Below are positions 37,742 to 48,425 of a stretch of DNA of 64,000 nt, in pieces (within the stretch, counting starts at the first letter, position 1; every line of letters begins with the position of its first letter). The notes below the pieces were generated by a model. The model did not search any database. It saw nothing but the letters and a program-made list of their open reading frames with translations, and was not told the DNA's origin. Source of the stretch: Diphasiastrum complanatum (Eukaryota > Streptophyta > Lycopodiopsida > Lycopodiales > Lycopodiaceae); contig CM055094.1 in the NCBI GenBank assembly GCA_029204225.1, forward strand, positions 29,684,107 to 29,748,106, in the 5' to 3' direction. The translations under genes were made by a program, and so were the position numbers.

Positions 37742-39390
37742 ATATGGCAAAACATGCCAAAGTTTTCCTACATCAAAGAGACTCGAATTTCTATAGTGGA
37801 GCTGCATGGAAAGTCCACTTTACTTAGTTAACTCAACTACCAAGGATCGACTTGTAAAACTGCATGCATGGATATTGCATGTACTGCATGTCAACTCTCA
37901 AACTTTCATTTGGATCTTACATATCATGACGTGGTTTTGTTGATACAGGGAAGTACAAAAGTTGACTCATTCAAAGTTTTGACAAATCCTCTTCTTAAAG
38001 TCACTAATGATAGCATCTGTTGTTATGTGATGCTTATCTACACTCGTATCTTCTTGCGGAATCCATTCATACTACAGTAGAATGGCAATTTAGATATAGC
38101 TTTTCATGTATCACAGTGTAGGGCTCTTAAGGTAGTGTTATATGCTGACACTCTGATGTGATGTATACAAACACTCATATGTGATTATGGCACGATTTCT
38201 TGTGTGCTTTTTTCAAAGAGTTCCTAATGTGGTTAGTTTAATTCAAGTACACTCGAAAACCAACGCTCCCATCAAAGTTCGATACGACAGATATGGGTTA
38301 TGATTATTGCATCGTTTTTTCACTTTTCTCTCAAAATCTTCCACTTTTACACACTCAAGCTATGGAATTTTGTGACTCTTAGTTCAAATAGTGGTGGGTA
38401 TTGGTTTTTTCAAATTTTTCGATTTTCGGGTTTTTTTTTTCTTTTTCTCGATTTTCCAAATGATCCTATATACACTGATGTGCTCGGGCTAATGCGTGGA
38501 CCCGGGTTCCAGGAAGCCGTGAATCCTCTAGTGGCTGTATATTCCAATGGCTCACTAAGGATTGTGTTCTATGTGAGGAATAAAAACTGATTCGATGTTA
38601 ATTCCTAGACCCAAGAGGGTATTCCGTCTCTTTAGGTCTCAGTTATCCCTCCCTATATATTCCAAGAGGTTGGGGCATAGTACTCATTATAAAACATAAA
38701 TCACAATGCTTTCACACATGTCATACACATTCCATCACTCGCACTTTACAACTTAAGATGAGGAGACACACGTTTGAACTAAACACTAAGACCTTATGGA
38801 CATTCCCAATTTTTTGTTTTAGCCACAAGATTAGGCCATGAGATAACCTAATTACACTTATCAACAAGGTGGAAAAGCACAAGGAGTTTATGCACAACCT
38901 CTTTTCCTTTTTCTTTTTTAAAAACACATCACATACTACGTATTGATAACTTTATCCGAATGTTACTTAAATCATTCACTCTAAAAAATACTTCGACATG
39001 TGCTATATTATGGCACACACATACTATAAGAAAGTCAACTTCAAAGCAACTTCACAATGCCAATGTGGGTTAGTCATTTCTTGACACTGGCATAAAGAGT
39101 TTAACTAAATATTTAAATGCAGACAACTGTATACTCTTTGCATGTTACTCTACCAAATGCACCAACCACATGCCGCATTTAAAAGATATCAGATCTGTGA
39201 AATGACACAAAACCAGTGTTGAGGAAAGTGTATATACCTTAGTACTGCATGAAGGTGGTGCTCAGTGTGAAGGATTTCAGATCATTCAAGATCCAATCCA
39301 TGTCCCTGATCTTTGGTTACAATAAGGAGAAAACCAACAATCTTGCCAATGTAGAAAAATCAGCATCTACATACTAAATGAGATACAAAC
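37742..39390. other. Stretch without a recognised gene
   Basis: Mixed AT-rich sequence. A local island at 38460-38600 has a more balanced composition (ggacccgggttcc) and an open frame, but it matches no family I know. Confidence 0.4.
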
Positions 39391-39399
39391 TCTAAGAAA

Positions 39400-40510
39400 T
39401 ACTGATCAAACAACACCACCTCCAAATAGCACCACCTCCAAAGAAGTGTGAGATATTCTTACAAGTATCTACAAGACTTCAAATGTATTGACTCGTCTCT
39501 TTTTGAGGCAGAAGGTTCTCACACTCAAGATTGGCGAAAGCACCTTAGTCATCGATCACTTGAATGAATTCAAACAGTTGCTGAATTAACTTGCTGCCAT
39601 AGATTCCTCTATTTCATAAGAAGACTCAACAATGTCTCTTCTCGCCAGTCTTCCATCCTCCTACGACAACCTAGTATTGCTCCTGAGCAATACTCCTAGG
39701 TTGTCTCTCTAGAAGCTGACAACAAGCTTATTGCAGGAAGAAGTCAGGAGAAAGAGCTTATCAACAACGAGTATCAAGTCATTGGCATTGTACTCTAATA
39801 AGCAGCAGTCCAAGAAGAAGAACTTCAAGGACAAGAAGACAAAGGTGAAGAAGCCAATTCAACACAACAATCACAACAGCAGCATAATCGTCAACAACAA
39901 CCATCAAAGACCAAACTCTTTTGTAGATATTGCAAAAGATTCAATCACGACATCAAAGACTTTTGAATCCTCAAGCACAACGAAGCAAAAAAGAAGATGC
40001 AGTAGCACCAAGAGGGAGGCTTTGACACTGTCAGAAGTTCCCAAGAAGAGCAACAAATTGAAAGTACTTTTTTCTGGCGACTCAAGCTTCCACAAAGTTG
40101 AAGGCCAAGGCACTGTTTGACTTCAGTTCTCTGATGGCATCACTAGGCAGTTAGATTGTGTATTTTACGTACCCAATTTAACAAAGAACTTATTGTCTAT
40201 TAGCAAGATCACTGATCAAGGCTATAGAGCTTTGTTTATTGCTAGTCGATGTACTATTTTTTATGAGAATTCTAATGAAATCCTCTCTGCAAACAAAGAA
40301 AGAAATTTGTACATTCTGAGTCACGATTATGCACTTCTGTGAGTAACTCTGATGTTCATACTAGGTCATTTAAACATGTGTTCAATCTTGTACATGCATC
40401 ATAACAAATTGGTCAAGGATATGAATATCAATGTTGTTTCTACAGCTAATCAGACTGTCTGTGAAAATTATTTACTAGGGAAACAACCTAGACTAATTTT
40501 TAACTTAAAA
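39400..40510 (+). pseudogene. Ty1/copia gag-protease-pre-integrase remnant
   Basis: Broken plus frames read as the end of copia Gag (DHLNEFKQLL, then SLLASLPSSYDNLV). A Lys/Asn/Ser-rich stretch follows (39731-40120) where the zinc knuckle should be, and then VFYVPNLTKNLLSISKITDQGY, typical of the region between protease and integrase. A last piece (HLNMCS, then VCENYLLGKQPR) is pre-integrase with the Cys pattern degraded. The catalytic protease D-S-G is missing; the open frame there instead has SGDSSFHKVEGQGTV. RT and RNase H do not follow. Confidence 0.75.
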
Positions 40511-40559
40511 TTTTTTAATTCTGTTCAAAAGAATTTTTGACATTCAATTTTGTTTTTCA

Positions 40560-41045
40560 TTTCTTGTTTGATTCAATAGCTTTGTAGAGCTTTCTTTAGC
40601 TTTAATTTGCACGAATATTCAAGTCATTTGGATAAGATATGCAAAAGTTATTGCACTTTTTTCAAAAGCTATCAAAATAGGTGACTAGAATTTTGCTTTC
40701 ACTTGATTTGAATTTTTCAGATTTGATCTGAGTTTTTATTTCAAGTTTTTTATCCATAGGATTTTAGAGCATTGTTTTAGCTTTGATATGATCCATAAGG
40801 CAGGTCATTTGGATTAGTATCAAAAAAGTTATGACAAATCTTGATTTGTAGCTCTAGTTTTGTTAGTTTTCTTTTCTCAAAAATTTCAGTCCTGTTCTGT
40901 TGTTAATTTGACCTATTAAACCACATTCAATCATTGATTTGATTCATGGGCTGATAGAGCTTGTTGTTAGCTTTTCAGAGGTACTGAGTTTTTGTGATTT
41001 GGATCAATATTGAAAAAGTTATGATCAAATTAGTGAAGATGGGTT
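40560..41045 (+). repeat. Three imperfect repeats of about 185 bp
   Basis: Each unit has the same order: a TTGATTC or similar start, TAGAGC followed by a TTAGCTTT word, then a CATTTGGAT or GATTTGGAT word and AAAAGTTAT. Units start near 40567, 40739 and 40934. Similar words occur in the leader-like region on the minus strand near 59540-59440, so these may be retroelement leader sequence. Confidence 0.6.
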
Positions 41046-41179
41046 AGACTAGCCAAAATTTGGAAAAAAAATTTGAAGATTTTTTCAAGTGAAAGAAAAT
41101 CACTTCAAAGTTTCAACTCTGAAGTTTCGTTTTCCTTGTAAATTTTTTTAGAGTTCTTCATTTTGAAGTTCAATTTAAA

Positions 41180-41260
41180 AAACCAAACCAAACCCAACCC
41201 TAAACCTTAGCCTAACCCTAAACCATAACCTAGACCTTGACCTAGACCTAAGTCACTCTC
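41180..41260 (+). repeat. Degenerate telomere-like CCTAAACC tract
   Basis: The words aaccctaaacc, cctaaccctaaacc and then cctagacc follow one another. Plant telomeres use CCCTAAA on this strand. The tract is short and imperfect, so it could also be simple sequence drift. Confidence 0.4.
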
Positions 41261-41455
41261 CACGGCTCTCTCCTATCTCTCTCGGTCACCTCACCTTCTC
41301 ACTCGCTTTCTCATTCGATCCAAACTCTCGGTCGAGATTTTTCCATGGCTCTCAGACTCGCATCTACATCCGCATACGGTCCAGGCCGAAGAAGAACCGA
41401 ATCGCGCACTTTCAGATGGGCGATGGAAAAAATTCCATGAGGTTTTGGTTTTCCA

Positions 41456-41881
41456 TCAGCATTCCATAGCATTGAAAGGCAAATTTGGGCCAGATAGTTG
41501 AACATGTGGGATAATTGCTCGATAGCCTGTTAAAGCCTCTGTAAATCCTGAACAGGGTCGATGGTCTGGATAGAAGCTGAAGATATATTGATCATGTGTG
41601 GATGCATCTCCAAAGCCAAAACAAGGGATCAAGTTGTCTTCATCAAAGGCAGATAAGGTGCGGCCTATAATTGAGATAGCTTGCTCATACAGATTGGGAG
41701 CATCCCCAATTGCATGAAGATTGCGTCCATTCAATTCAAAGAATTTCAAGTTGTCTTCATCAAAGGCAGATAAGGTGCGGCCTATAATTGAGATAGCTTG
41801 CTTGTACAGATTAGGAGCATCCCCAATTGCATGAAGACTGCGTCCATTGAAAGAAACTACAATTTCTGGATGACGGCTCAT
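41456..41881 (-). pseudogene. RGLG/copine-type vWA domain fragment with internal duplication
   Basis: The minus frame reads SFNGRSLHAIGDAPN, then QAISIIGRTLSAFDEDNLIPCFGFGDASTHDQ, then FSFYPDHRPCSGF and PHVQLSGP. These blocks belong to the copine/vWA domain of plant RGLG ubiquitin ligases, membrane-associated E3 enzymes with a C-terminal RING. Residues from HAIGDAPN to about NLKFFELNGRNL are duplicated as an in-frame 39-residue tandem. The rest of the domain, the RING and the N-terminus are absent. A possible acceptor (TTGTAG) precedes SFNGR. It is most likely a captured exon piece or pseudogene; a remote functional exon is less likely because the fragment ends in a stop after FNAMEC. Confidence 0.75.
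41631..41864 (-). repeat. 117-bp tandem duplication inside the RGLG fragment
   Basis: Copies begin with aagttgtcttcatcaaaggc at 41631 and 41748, a step of 117 bp or 39 codons. Differences between the copies are few (for example ctcatacagattggg against cttgtacagattagg), so the duplication looks recent. Confidence 0.88.
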
Positions 41882-42580
41882 CGCGTCTGCTTGAAGATGT
41901 CGGTCAACTGCAGCTTAGCAGTAGAAGCAGTAGGACAGTTGTAAACTGTGGAGATCTGCAATCTAAGATAATAAACCTGTAAAACACTCGAAATCACCGT
42001 CCCTGTGGCTCTGTCATATTTTGCATCTGTCAACAACCTTCTTCTGGCAACACATAGTGGATCAATTAGAAACTCTGGCTTGCTTCCTTGGTGATCTCAT
42101 TCCGCAACAAAACAACAAACCTTTGAAATCCTTCTCCAGAACAGATTCACGTGACCTTCCGGCTCGGCTCAACTAACATCCCTTGGCTCGGTCCAGACGA
42201 TTCTCCCTGAGAGCGTTTCTTCCATCGTAATGCGTTTCTTCCATCGTAATGCATTGTGCTCAGGTGTCCTTTCTATTTTGGGACCACCTCCAATAGCATA
42301 ATGTCCATCTAATTTTCTCTCTCCTAGGAATCTCTCATTCTCTCTCCTCTCTTCGATGGAATGCACTTTCTTTCTCCGGTGGAATGTGCATGTGCTATGT
42401 GGCAGCCCGTCATTGGCTGTCCACATCCACCTTCCGCCACAAATGTAAAAAAATTTGAGAAAAAAAAACGTCAAAAGATCAAAAAAAAAAAAAACTGGTC
42501 CACGCGTACGGCCGTACGGCCAAAAAACGAAAAAAAAAATTAAAAAAATTAAAAAACCTTCGCACAATGGCATTACGTAA
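41882..42580. other. Stretch before the GC-rich hairpin, no recognised gene
   Basis: A 20-base word, tttcttccatcgtaatgcgt, is directly repeated at 42218-42255. The long minus-strand open frame from 42738 depends on the GC-rich hairpin and poly-A runs and is not a credible gene. Confidence 0.45.
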
Positions 42581-42691
42581 GGGAAGGCCCGAAGCCCTCG
42601 GGCCTTCCTTGCTGGTCGGGGCCTGCCCTCGGGCTCCCGCCCTCGGGCAAGGGCCCTCCCAGCAAGGAAGGCCCTCAGGCAGGGCCTTCCC
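42581..42691. repeat. GC-rich inverted repeat (hairpin/cloverleaf)
   Basis: Outer arms GGGAAGGCCC (42581-42590) and GGGCCTTCCC (42682-42691) enclose perfect 15-bp arms GGCCTTCCTTGCTGG (42601-42615) and CCAGCAAGGAAGGCC (42659-42673). A further small hairpin, GGAAGGCCCGA with TCGGGCCTTCC, sits on the left. The loop is also GC-rich with repeated CCCTCGGGC. The surroundings are AT-rich. Confidence 0.9.
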
Positions 42692-42774
42692 CCCCCACGA
42701 GATTGCAACTCGCGCCTCCTCCTCGGTCGAGACCTCACGCGTTTCCTCGGTCAAGAGCTCATCCACGTTCACGT

Positions 42775-42855
42775 CGGTCGAGATGCCAACGAACTAGCGT
42801 TCGGTCGAGACCCCAACGAATTAGCGTTCGGCCGAGATCCCAATGAACTAGTTTT
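42775..42855 (+). repeat. Three 27-bp tandem repeats
   Basis: Units of the form CGGTCGAGATGCCAACGAAC followed by TAGCGTT begin at 42775, 42802 and 42829. Looser copies of CGGTCGAGA lie just upstream (from about 42723). Confidence 0.88.
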
Positions 42856-42959
42856 CTGTAACCGAAATTTTTTTTTTGCCAATAATTTTTAATTTTCTTG
42901 AGGTTATTTCTATTCCTCAGCCGACACTCTAAATTTTCTTGGACTTCAAGTTTTATTAA

Positions 42960-43355
42960 ATACAACTCTGAAAAATTTGCAACCCCTCATCCTAAGTTGA
43001 TCCTTACTCAATTTCCTTATTTTTCTTCAAACTCCCATATCTTTCTTCTTTGAGCTCGGAATTCAGTGAAGCAGAAATGAAAAGTGATCAGAACGATAAG
43101 ACGAACTCGCCGAGACTATCCAAACTCGTGCTGTAAAAAGAAAAATTGTTCGTGGTGACAATTGGACACAATTACTACATTTTTAATTTGTTACATTTTC
43201 CATTCACAATGACTTTATTTTTCGAGGACTTAGAATTTTAAGTGGCTGGAGAAGAGCAATTTTACCAGCCTGTAAAATACCATTTTGAATAAATTTCAGA
43301 CGGTGAATTCATAGTCCACCAGTCTTCACTAGTCATTAATGATGGATTACAAGTA
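42960..43355 (+). other. Leader-like region before the tandem-Gag ORF
   Basis: The segment around 43077-43130 (AAAAGTGATCAGAACGA, then an A-A-G and a GCCGAG word) resembles the minus-strand segment near 59500-59450 (AAAAAGTGATCAAAACGAC). Both lie upstream of related Gag ORFs, so this is probably the element's 5' untranslated leader. No 5' LTR or PBS could be fixed. Confidence 0.5.
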
Positions 43356-43360
43356 TAGTC

Positions 43361-44740
43361 ATTCAACTTTCATCTATTGATGAAATACAATCTGAAATCA
43401 TACGTTACAGCCTTGCATTTGATGGACAACCAAGTTCAATCAGCATTGATGATTGGTTGACTAAATTGGAAGCTTATTTCTGTCATCACCATTATTCTGA
43501 AGAGGATAAAATCTATTTCGCTTCATTGTGCTTTCAAGGACAAGTTCGAGCATGGTGGGATACTCAAGCACATCCAATCAGAAAGCTTTGGAGTAAATTC
43601 AAAATTGCTTGCATTGATAGTTTTACAAGATTCTACATGAAATCATTTGAATTGCTCAAGCAAACTAGATCTGTACATCAATTCAATCAACAATTTTCAG
43701 CATTGGTTCCAAAGACAAGATTTGAGTATAAAAAATGTTTGGACTACTATTTAAATTCTCTTCAAATGCCTATCAGAAATGTGCTTCAACCAACTCTTTC
43801 CAAATCCATTTATGCCACTAGTTTTATGGAGTTACACGATATGATGGATCGTGCACTTGCTTTGGAGCACTTATATGCAAATCATATCAATGAATGGTGG
43901 AAAGTCACCGCTCAACGGAAACCTTATTGTTACTACCCATGACTGTCTGAATACGTTAGTTCTACCTTTGATAGAAGCATTCACTCCATTAATGTAGACA
44001 ATTGGCTAGAAGATTTGGATTATAACTTCTACTATAGTGGAGGTATTGGTGACAGTAGTATGGTTTTCTTTGCCTCATCGGGTTTCCAAGGATGTGTTCA
44101 GTCATGGTGGAATATCGTTCATGACTTTCTTCTTGAGAACTGGTTAAATTTCAAAATACTTTGTAGACAGGTCTTCAATCGATCCGACTTCATCCAATGG
44201 TGTTCTTTGAACCAGATAACTACAGTTCCTGAGTACAGTCGAGAATTCCAACAGATGGTCCCAATATTTGATTATAGAGAACTATATCTTCTACAATGCT
44301 ATATATATGGCTTACAACCTCAATATCGGAGCATTGTAGAAAACTATCTACAAACTTCTTCTCTCCAGCTTGGGTTTTGATTAAGGGAAACTATGGAATA
44401 TGCTTTAAAGTACGAGAAACAAGAACAAAGGCTTAAGCTGGAAGCTGAAAGGAAAGAAGAACAATCCAGGTGGTTTGAGGAAATGAAGACGCGGATTCAA
44501 AAAGTGAGTGTATACACTAAAGCATCAGTGGAACGACAACCGCATGTGAATGAAAGAGAAGAAACTTCTGAAGATGAAGATGATTCCATCAATGAGTTAG
44601 ATGAGCAAAGCAACAATGAAAGTCAAGTCCCAGATCCAGATCCAGTTGCAGGCAACAAAAGTCCAATTCAAGATTTGGATCAAGTTGCAACAACAGATGG
44701 TGAAAATTGGGATTCAAACGAAAGTCAAGATTCAGATTAG
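43361..44740 (+). pseudogene. Retroelement Gag with two tandem Retrotrans_gag-like domains and an acidic tail
   Basis: One frame (frame 2) runs from about 43361 to 44740, broken by TGA at 43940 and 44378. The first domain (43400-43930) has DDWLTKLEAYF, then KIYFASLCFQGQVRAWWD, then WSKFKIACIDSFTRF and later helices. The second (43960-44375) repeats the pattern: NWLEDLDYNFYY, then MVFFASSGFQGCVQSWWN, NWLNFKILCRQVF and YSREFQQMVPIF. A charged helix (44390-44500) and an Asp/Glu-rich tail ending in NESQDSD follow. Gag capsids pack element RNA; two copies in one chain is unusual. No zinc knuckle or pol follows. A related acidic stretch with WDSNQGEH occurs on the minus strand near 58260. Confidence 0.75.
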
Positions 44741-45626
44741 GATGTGAAGATAATTGAACATCCTTTTGAGTTTCATTTCACCCATCAAAGTACGAAACTT
44801 GACCTAAATCAATGCCTTAATCTGGTCAATGAACAAGTTGTAGGGCCCAGAAGATTATTTGTAACATGTATTAAAGGGGGCCAAGAGCCCATATGGTTGT
44901 GAAACATTAAGAATGTAATTGTGAATTAAGAATTATAATTGTAAATTGTTTATTAAGAAATGCGTAGCTGTAGAAGGTAGGTGTTGTCATTGTAAGTAGG
45001 AAGTTAGGATAAGTCATAGTCACTGGAACTGAATAATTAGTAGTTGTAGGAGTGATGTTACGGTCATGATGGGAAGCTGAACCGACTGTGAAGGATTGCA
45101 AAAGGGACGATTACGGGTCTTGACGGGTAACTGAAGCGACTCTTTGCAGTCGTAACGATAGAGAACTGTGGAATTTTCTCGGAAAGATAAATAGGACAAT
45201 CTAAGCTAGGTGGAGGACTTTTCGATACTGAACTGTTCGGACAGTAAAGTATTGGAGAAACGAAGGGTGCGGGCCGAGCATTGTCATGTCTAGTTTTAGT
45301 CTATGTGTGAGTCACAGGCAACAAGAGAGAGCTTTCTTTTTCTTAAGACCTTTTAAGTGACCAGTATGTAGACGCTAAATATGATGTATCAGCTTTTGTT
45401 TCTGGAATTGATTACCATATTCTCATATATTGTGGGTCGTGAATATGATTGTCAGATAATTGCATAACATCAGCTGTTCATGGTTATATCTGTTTAATTA
45501 GTGTCATGTTGTTGGTTATATTATTATTGTTGCTGTTGTTATTGGATTCATGTTAGATTAGAGGGTTTTGTTGTCGTAGTTAGGAACAGGGAGTTAAGGG
45601 ATTTAAACACACCCCTAATACAAGCA
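44741..45626 (+). other. Spacer between the tandem-Gag ORF and the second ORF
   Basis: No protease, RT or integrase motif was found in any frame. Coding-like sequence continues for about 150 bases past 44740 and then ends. Confidence 0.5.
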
Positions 45627-46910
45627 ACTATGGATCGTTAGATTGAGAATATTGCTATGCTCGAAGAAAGTCGATCAAGGCATTCAACAAACTTTCAGAT
45701 TGAGGACTATATGACACCAACATTCCATGGCTTGGAATTGAGTGGCTATTTAAAGGATCCGATCTGCGAACCAATTCATTTCGATTTGGAAGCTTTCAAG
45801 AATATTTTTATTTTTGACAATGATCTAAGGGAGTATGAGGTATTCAACATGGATACTGGTCGGAATGAAGAGATTTCATTAATCCATGGAGATTCTACTT
45901 GTATCAATACTTTGGATTATTGTTCAACGCCTCATGGATCCATTAGTCAAGAGCTTCAAGTGGCTTTTGTTGGAGAACCTTACTCCTATGGATTCTCTAG
46001 AATTCAAAAGCCAATAGGTAATTCACATGCATATTTGGAATGTATGGATGCGAATAATGATTGGGAATATTCTCTCAGTCAACCAACACTCTATAGGAAA
46101 CTGAATTTAAAATATGCCATCAATCTATATCCGTTTCTTTGGAGAGGATTCAATTGCTCAATGGACTCTAATGTGATCAATCTTCCATTGAGTAATGTCA
46201 ACAATGATTGTTCATCAATGGTTATTTGGAACAATCGAAACATCAAATCCCTGGTTCAACTTTGGAATGTATTTTCGCCATTTGGGATTGATGCTTCAAC
46301 GATTTATATGGGTGACTGCAGATTTTATATTTCGAGATGAGAGTCCATTTTTGAGGTCAATCAGTTCAAATATTCACAACCACCTATGAATGAGGTATTG
46401 ACCCAATTAAAAGAAATATATTTTGGTCAATAGTATGCCCAGAGATATGCTTTATCATACAACAATGTCAATATTCATGCCGACTACTTCACATGGAGCA
46501 TTTATATACAAACAACAATTCATGACTCCCGTTGTTTATGATAGAATTGTAATTTTCTTCATCAAATTGGTCAAACAACATGGATTGGCAGTTACGATAG
46601 AAGAGCCGGATGCAAGACAAAACCAAGAATCCAAGGGAGTTGGATAAGCATCTGAATTGATATGATGTTGAGGAAGCAAACAAAAGAGGATATTGTGGTG
46701 ACACACTCTATCCATTCCATATAGATTGGTTATCAACAAGCAATATGGTGCTTCATCAAACTCTCCTTCGACCATCAGTTTTTCCTCCATGGGAACAAGT
46801 ATTACAGTTTGAAGCCAACAAAATAATTTCAATTCAACAACTTTGGATCTGTAATGAGGCAATACGTTTTTGGACGACACATCCTCAATCATGACTACTT
46901 AACCAAGGCA
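45627..46910 (+). pseudogene. Second ORF of the tandem-Gag element, unknown function
   Basis: I do not recognise this protein. The same frame reads from an ATG at 45630 (with an early TAG) and is open from 45657 to 46340 (227 residues). It continues with several stops to about 46890. The protein is neutral to acidic and rich in Asn, Ser and aromatic residues, with no transmembrane segment that I can point to. A polypurine tract and LTR start follow within 80 bases, so it is the last ORF of the element. It may be an env-like or structural protein, or a captured host sequence. Confidence 0.5.
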
Positions 46911-46960
46911 ATCAAGCTAATCAGACAAGCGTCTTCATTTTTTAGGACAAAAATGTTTAA

Positions 46961-46970
46961 GTAGGGGGAG
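46961..46970 (+). other. Polypurine tract
   Basis: GTAGGGGGAG lies directly before the LTR start TGTCATGTACG. Such tracts prime plus-strand DNA synthesis in LTR elements. Confidence 0.75.
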
Positions 46971-47507
46971 TGTCATGTACGTTTAGTACATCAGTGCTTT
47001 TCAAGGCAATATAATATCTAGTGTAAGCTTTGTAGGCCCAAAAGGAGCTATTAGTCTTAACAACAAGGCGGTTCCCTCTTTAGGCCCTTCAAAGTAACTA
47101 ATAAGGATAATAGGTCAATAAGGGCCCAATGTAGTTGAAATAACTTTTAACAAGGGCTAACTATCCCTCAAGCTAGTTATGTTTAGTTAAGTAAAAGCAT
47201 TGTCTATAGCTAGGCAAGAGACATCATTTTGTGGATCTTTTGGCTCATTTGCAAGTGAGAGCTTCTAGCTTCTTTGTGAATGTGAGCCATAAGGATCTCC
47301 ATTGTTAGGTCTCATGTGCCCTATCCACATGAATCAATGTTCCATTTCCATTGCTTGTATTCTTTCTTTCATTGCTAATGTGATTCCATTGTGATCTCAT
47401 TGTTACTAGCTTTCTATGGATATGCTATCTTGATGGTCTTGTACTTTTCTTGCTATTAGCTTTACTTCTATTGTAATTGCTATTAGTTTGGGATTTGGCA
47501 CATGACA
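46971..47507 (+). repeat. 3' LTR, TGTCATGT...ACATGACA
   Basis: The LTR starts TGTCATGT after the polypurine tract. An exact inverse, ACATGACA, ends it at 47507, giving 537 bp with an 8-bp terminal inverted repeat. No 5' copy was found in the window. Confidence 0.7.
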
Positions 47508-47955
47508 AGACAAGGCAATGTTTGAGAGACAAAGGTCAAGCTTGGGAATCAGCAAAATACCCACTTTGAGAGGGAGCTGAAGAAACCTTGAGTTTCTACT
47601 TCTTCAAAGCTTTAGTATTTTTCTGTCTCTCCTTACAGTTTTTTGGGCTAGGCCGACATATCGGATGAGGATGACATCGACGAATCGGGAATCCACAAGC
47701 CTAGTCCAAGATGAGTTATTGGGCATGGACGAACTATCGGACCTCAACTACTCAAGCGTGAAGTTTTTCAAACTATCACGATCCAGCGCCGCCATACAAC
47801 GTTAACACAGATATAGTTAACGACTATTTTAGCTAAACTTTTAGCTAATCAAATCTTGTAATCTAATCCAATATGATATATGTATTGGATAGACATGCAT
47901 AGAATACATACATACACAGCCTTGAACGTAACACTCAGTGAGGTGCGTATCAATT
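47508..47955. other. Stretch without a recognised gene
   Basis: Contains short imperfect words such as acatatcgga and aactatcgga (about 47660-47740) but no gene pattern. Confidence 0.4.
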
Positions 47956-47961
47956 TTAGCA

Positions 47962-48425
47962 TCATGTTTTGAAACAAATGAGAGATATTGAAGAGTCATC
48001 AATGACTTGCTGAAGTATATATGTGATTAACTCATCATCATAAATATGTCTTAGGCCTACAATGATATGCACAACACATTTTATTTTGAGATTGGAGACA
48101 CATGATACATTGTAAAATTGGCTTGTTGTTGGTAAATCAAGTTCATAACCTAAACAACCACTTGCTTTAAACATCTAAATAATCCATAGAATCTATGAGA
48201 CATCTTTGTGTTGAATTGTCCTTGATTTAGCATATGCACTGATTTGATATTGATGAAAATTGAGATACATGATATGTCCAGCTCAACATTGTATGTCAAT
48301 TCTTTTTTCATGGGCGTCTTGTTTCTATTATTCTTGTGCTTCAATGAAGTTATGCTTGGCCAAGTTCAATACTTCTTGTAATCTTTTAGTGACCTCCTTT
48401 ACTCTATGAATCCAAATTTCCATGC
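47962..48425 (-). pseudogene. Ty3/gypsy integrase C-terminal remnant
   Basis: The minus strand begins with EIWIHRVKEVTKRLQEVLNL and AKHNFIEAQE (48425-48336). After several breaks it gives GYELDLPTTSQFYNVSCVSNLK (about 48150-48085). Both blocks belong to the end of gypsy integrase, before a possible chromodomain. The region between them is scrambled. It is a short dead fragment about 600 bases from the metallothionein promoter. Confidence 0.72.

Noticed and set aside
38300-38590. 96-codon ORF with a balanced C-terminal part
   Set aside because: No family is recognised and the N-terminal half is poly-Phe/T-rich; not supported as a gene.
42169-42738. 189-codon minus-strand ORF rich in Arg and Gly
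   Set aside because: It is made by the GC-rich hairpin and a poly-A/T run, with no conserved motif.
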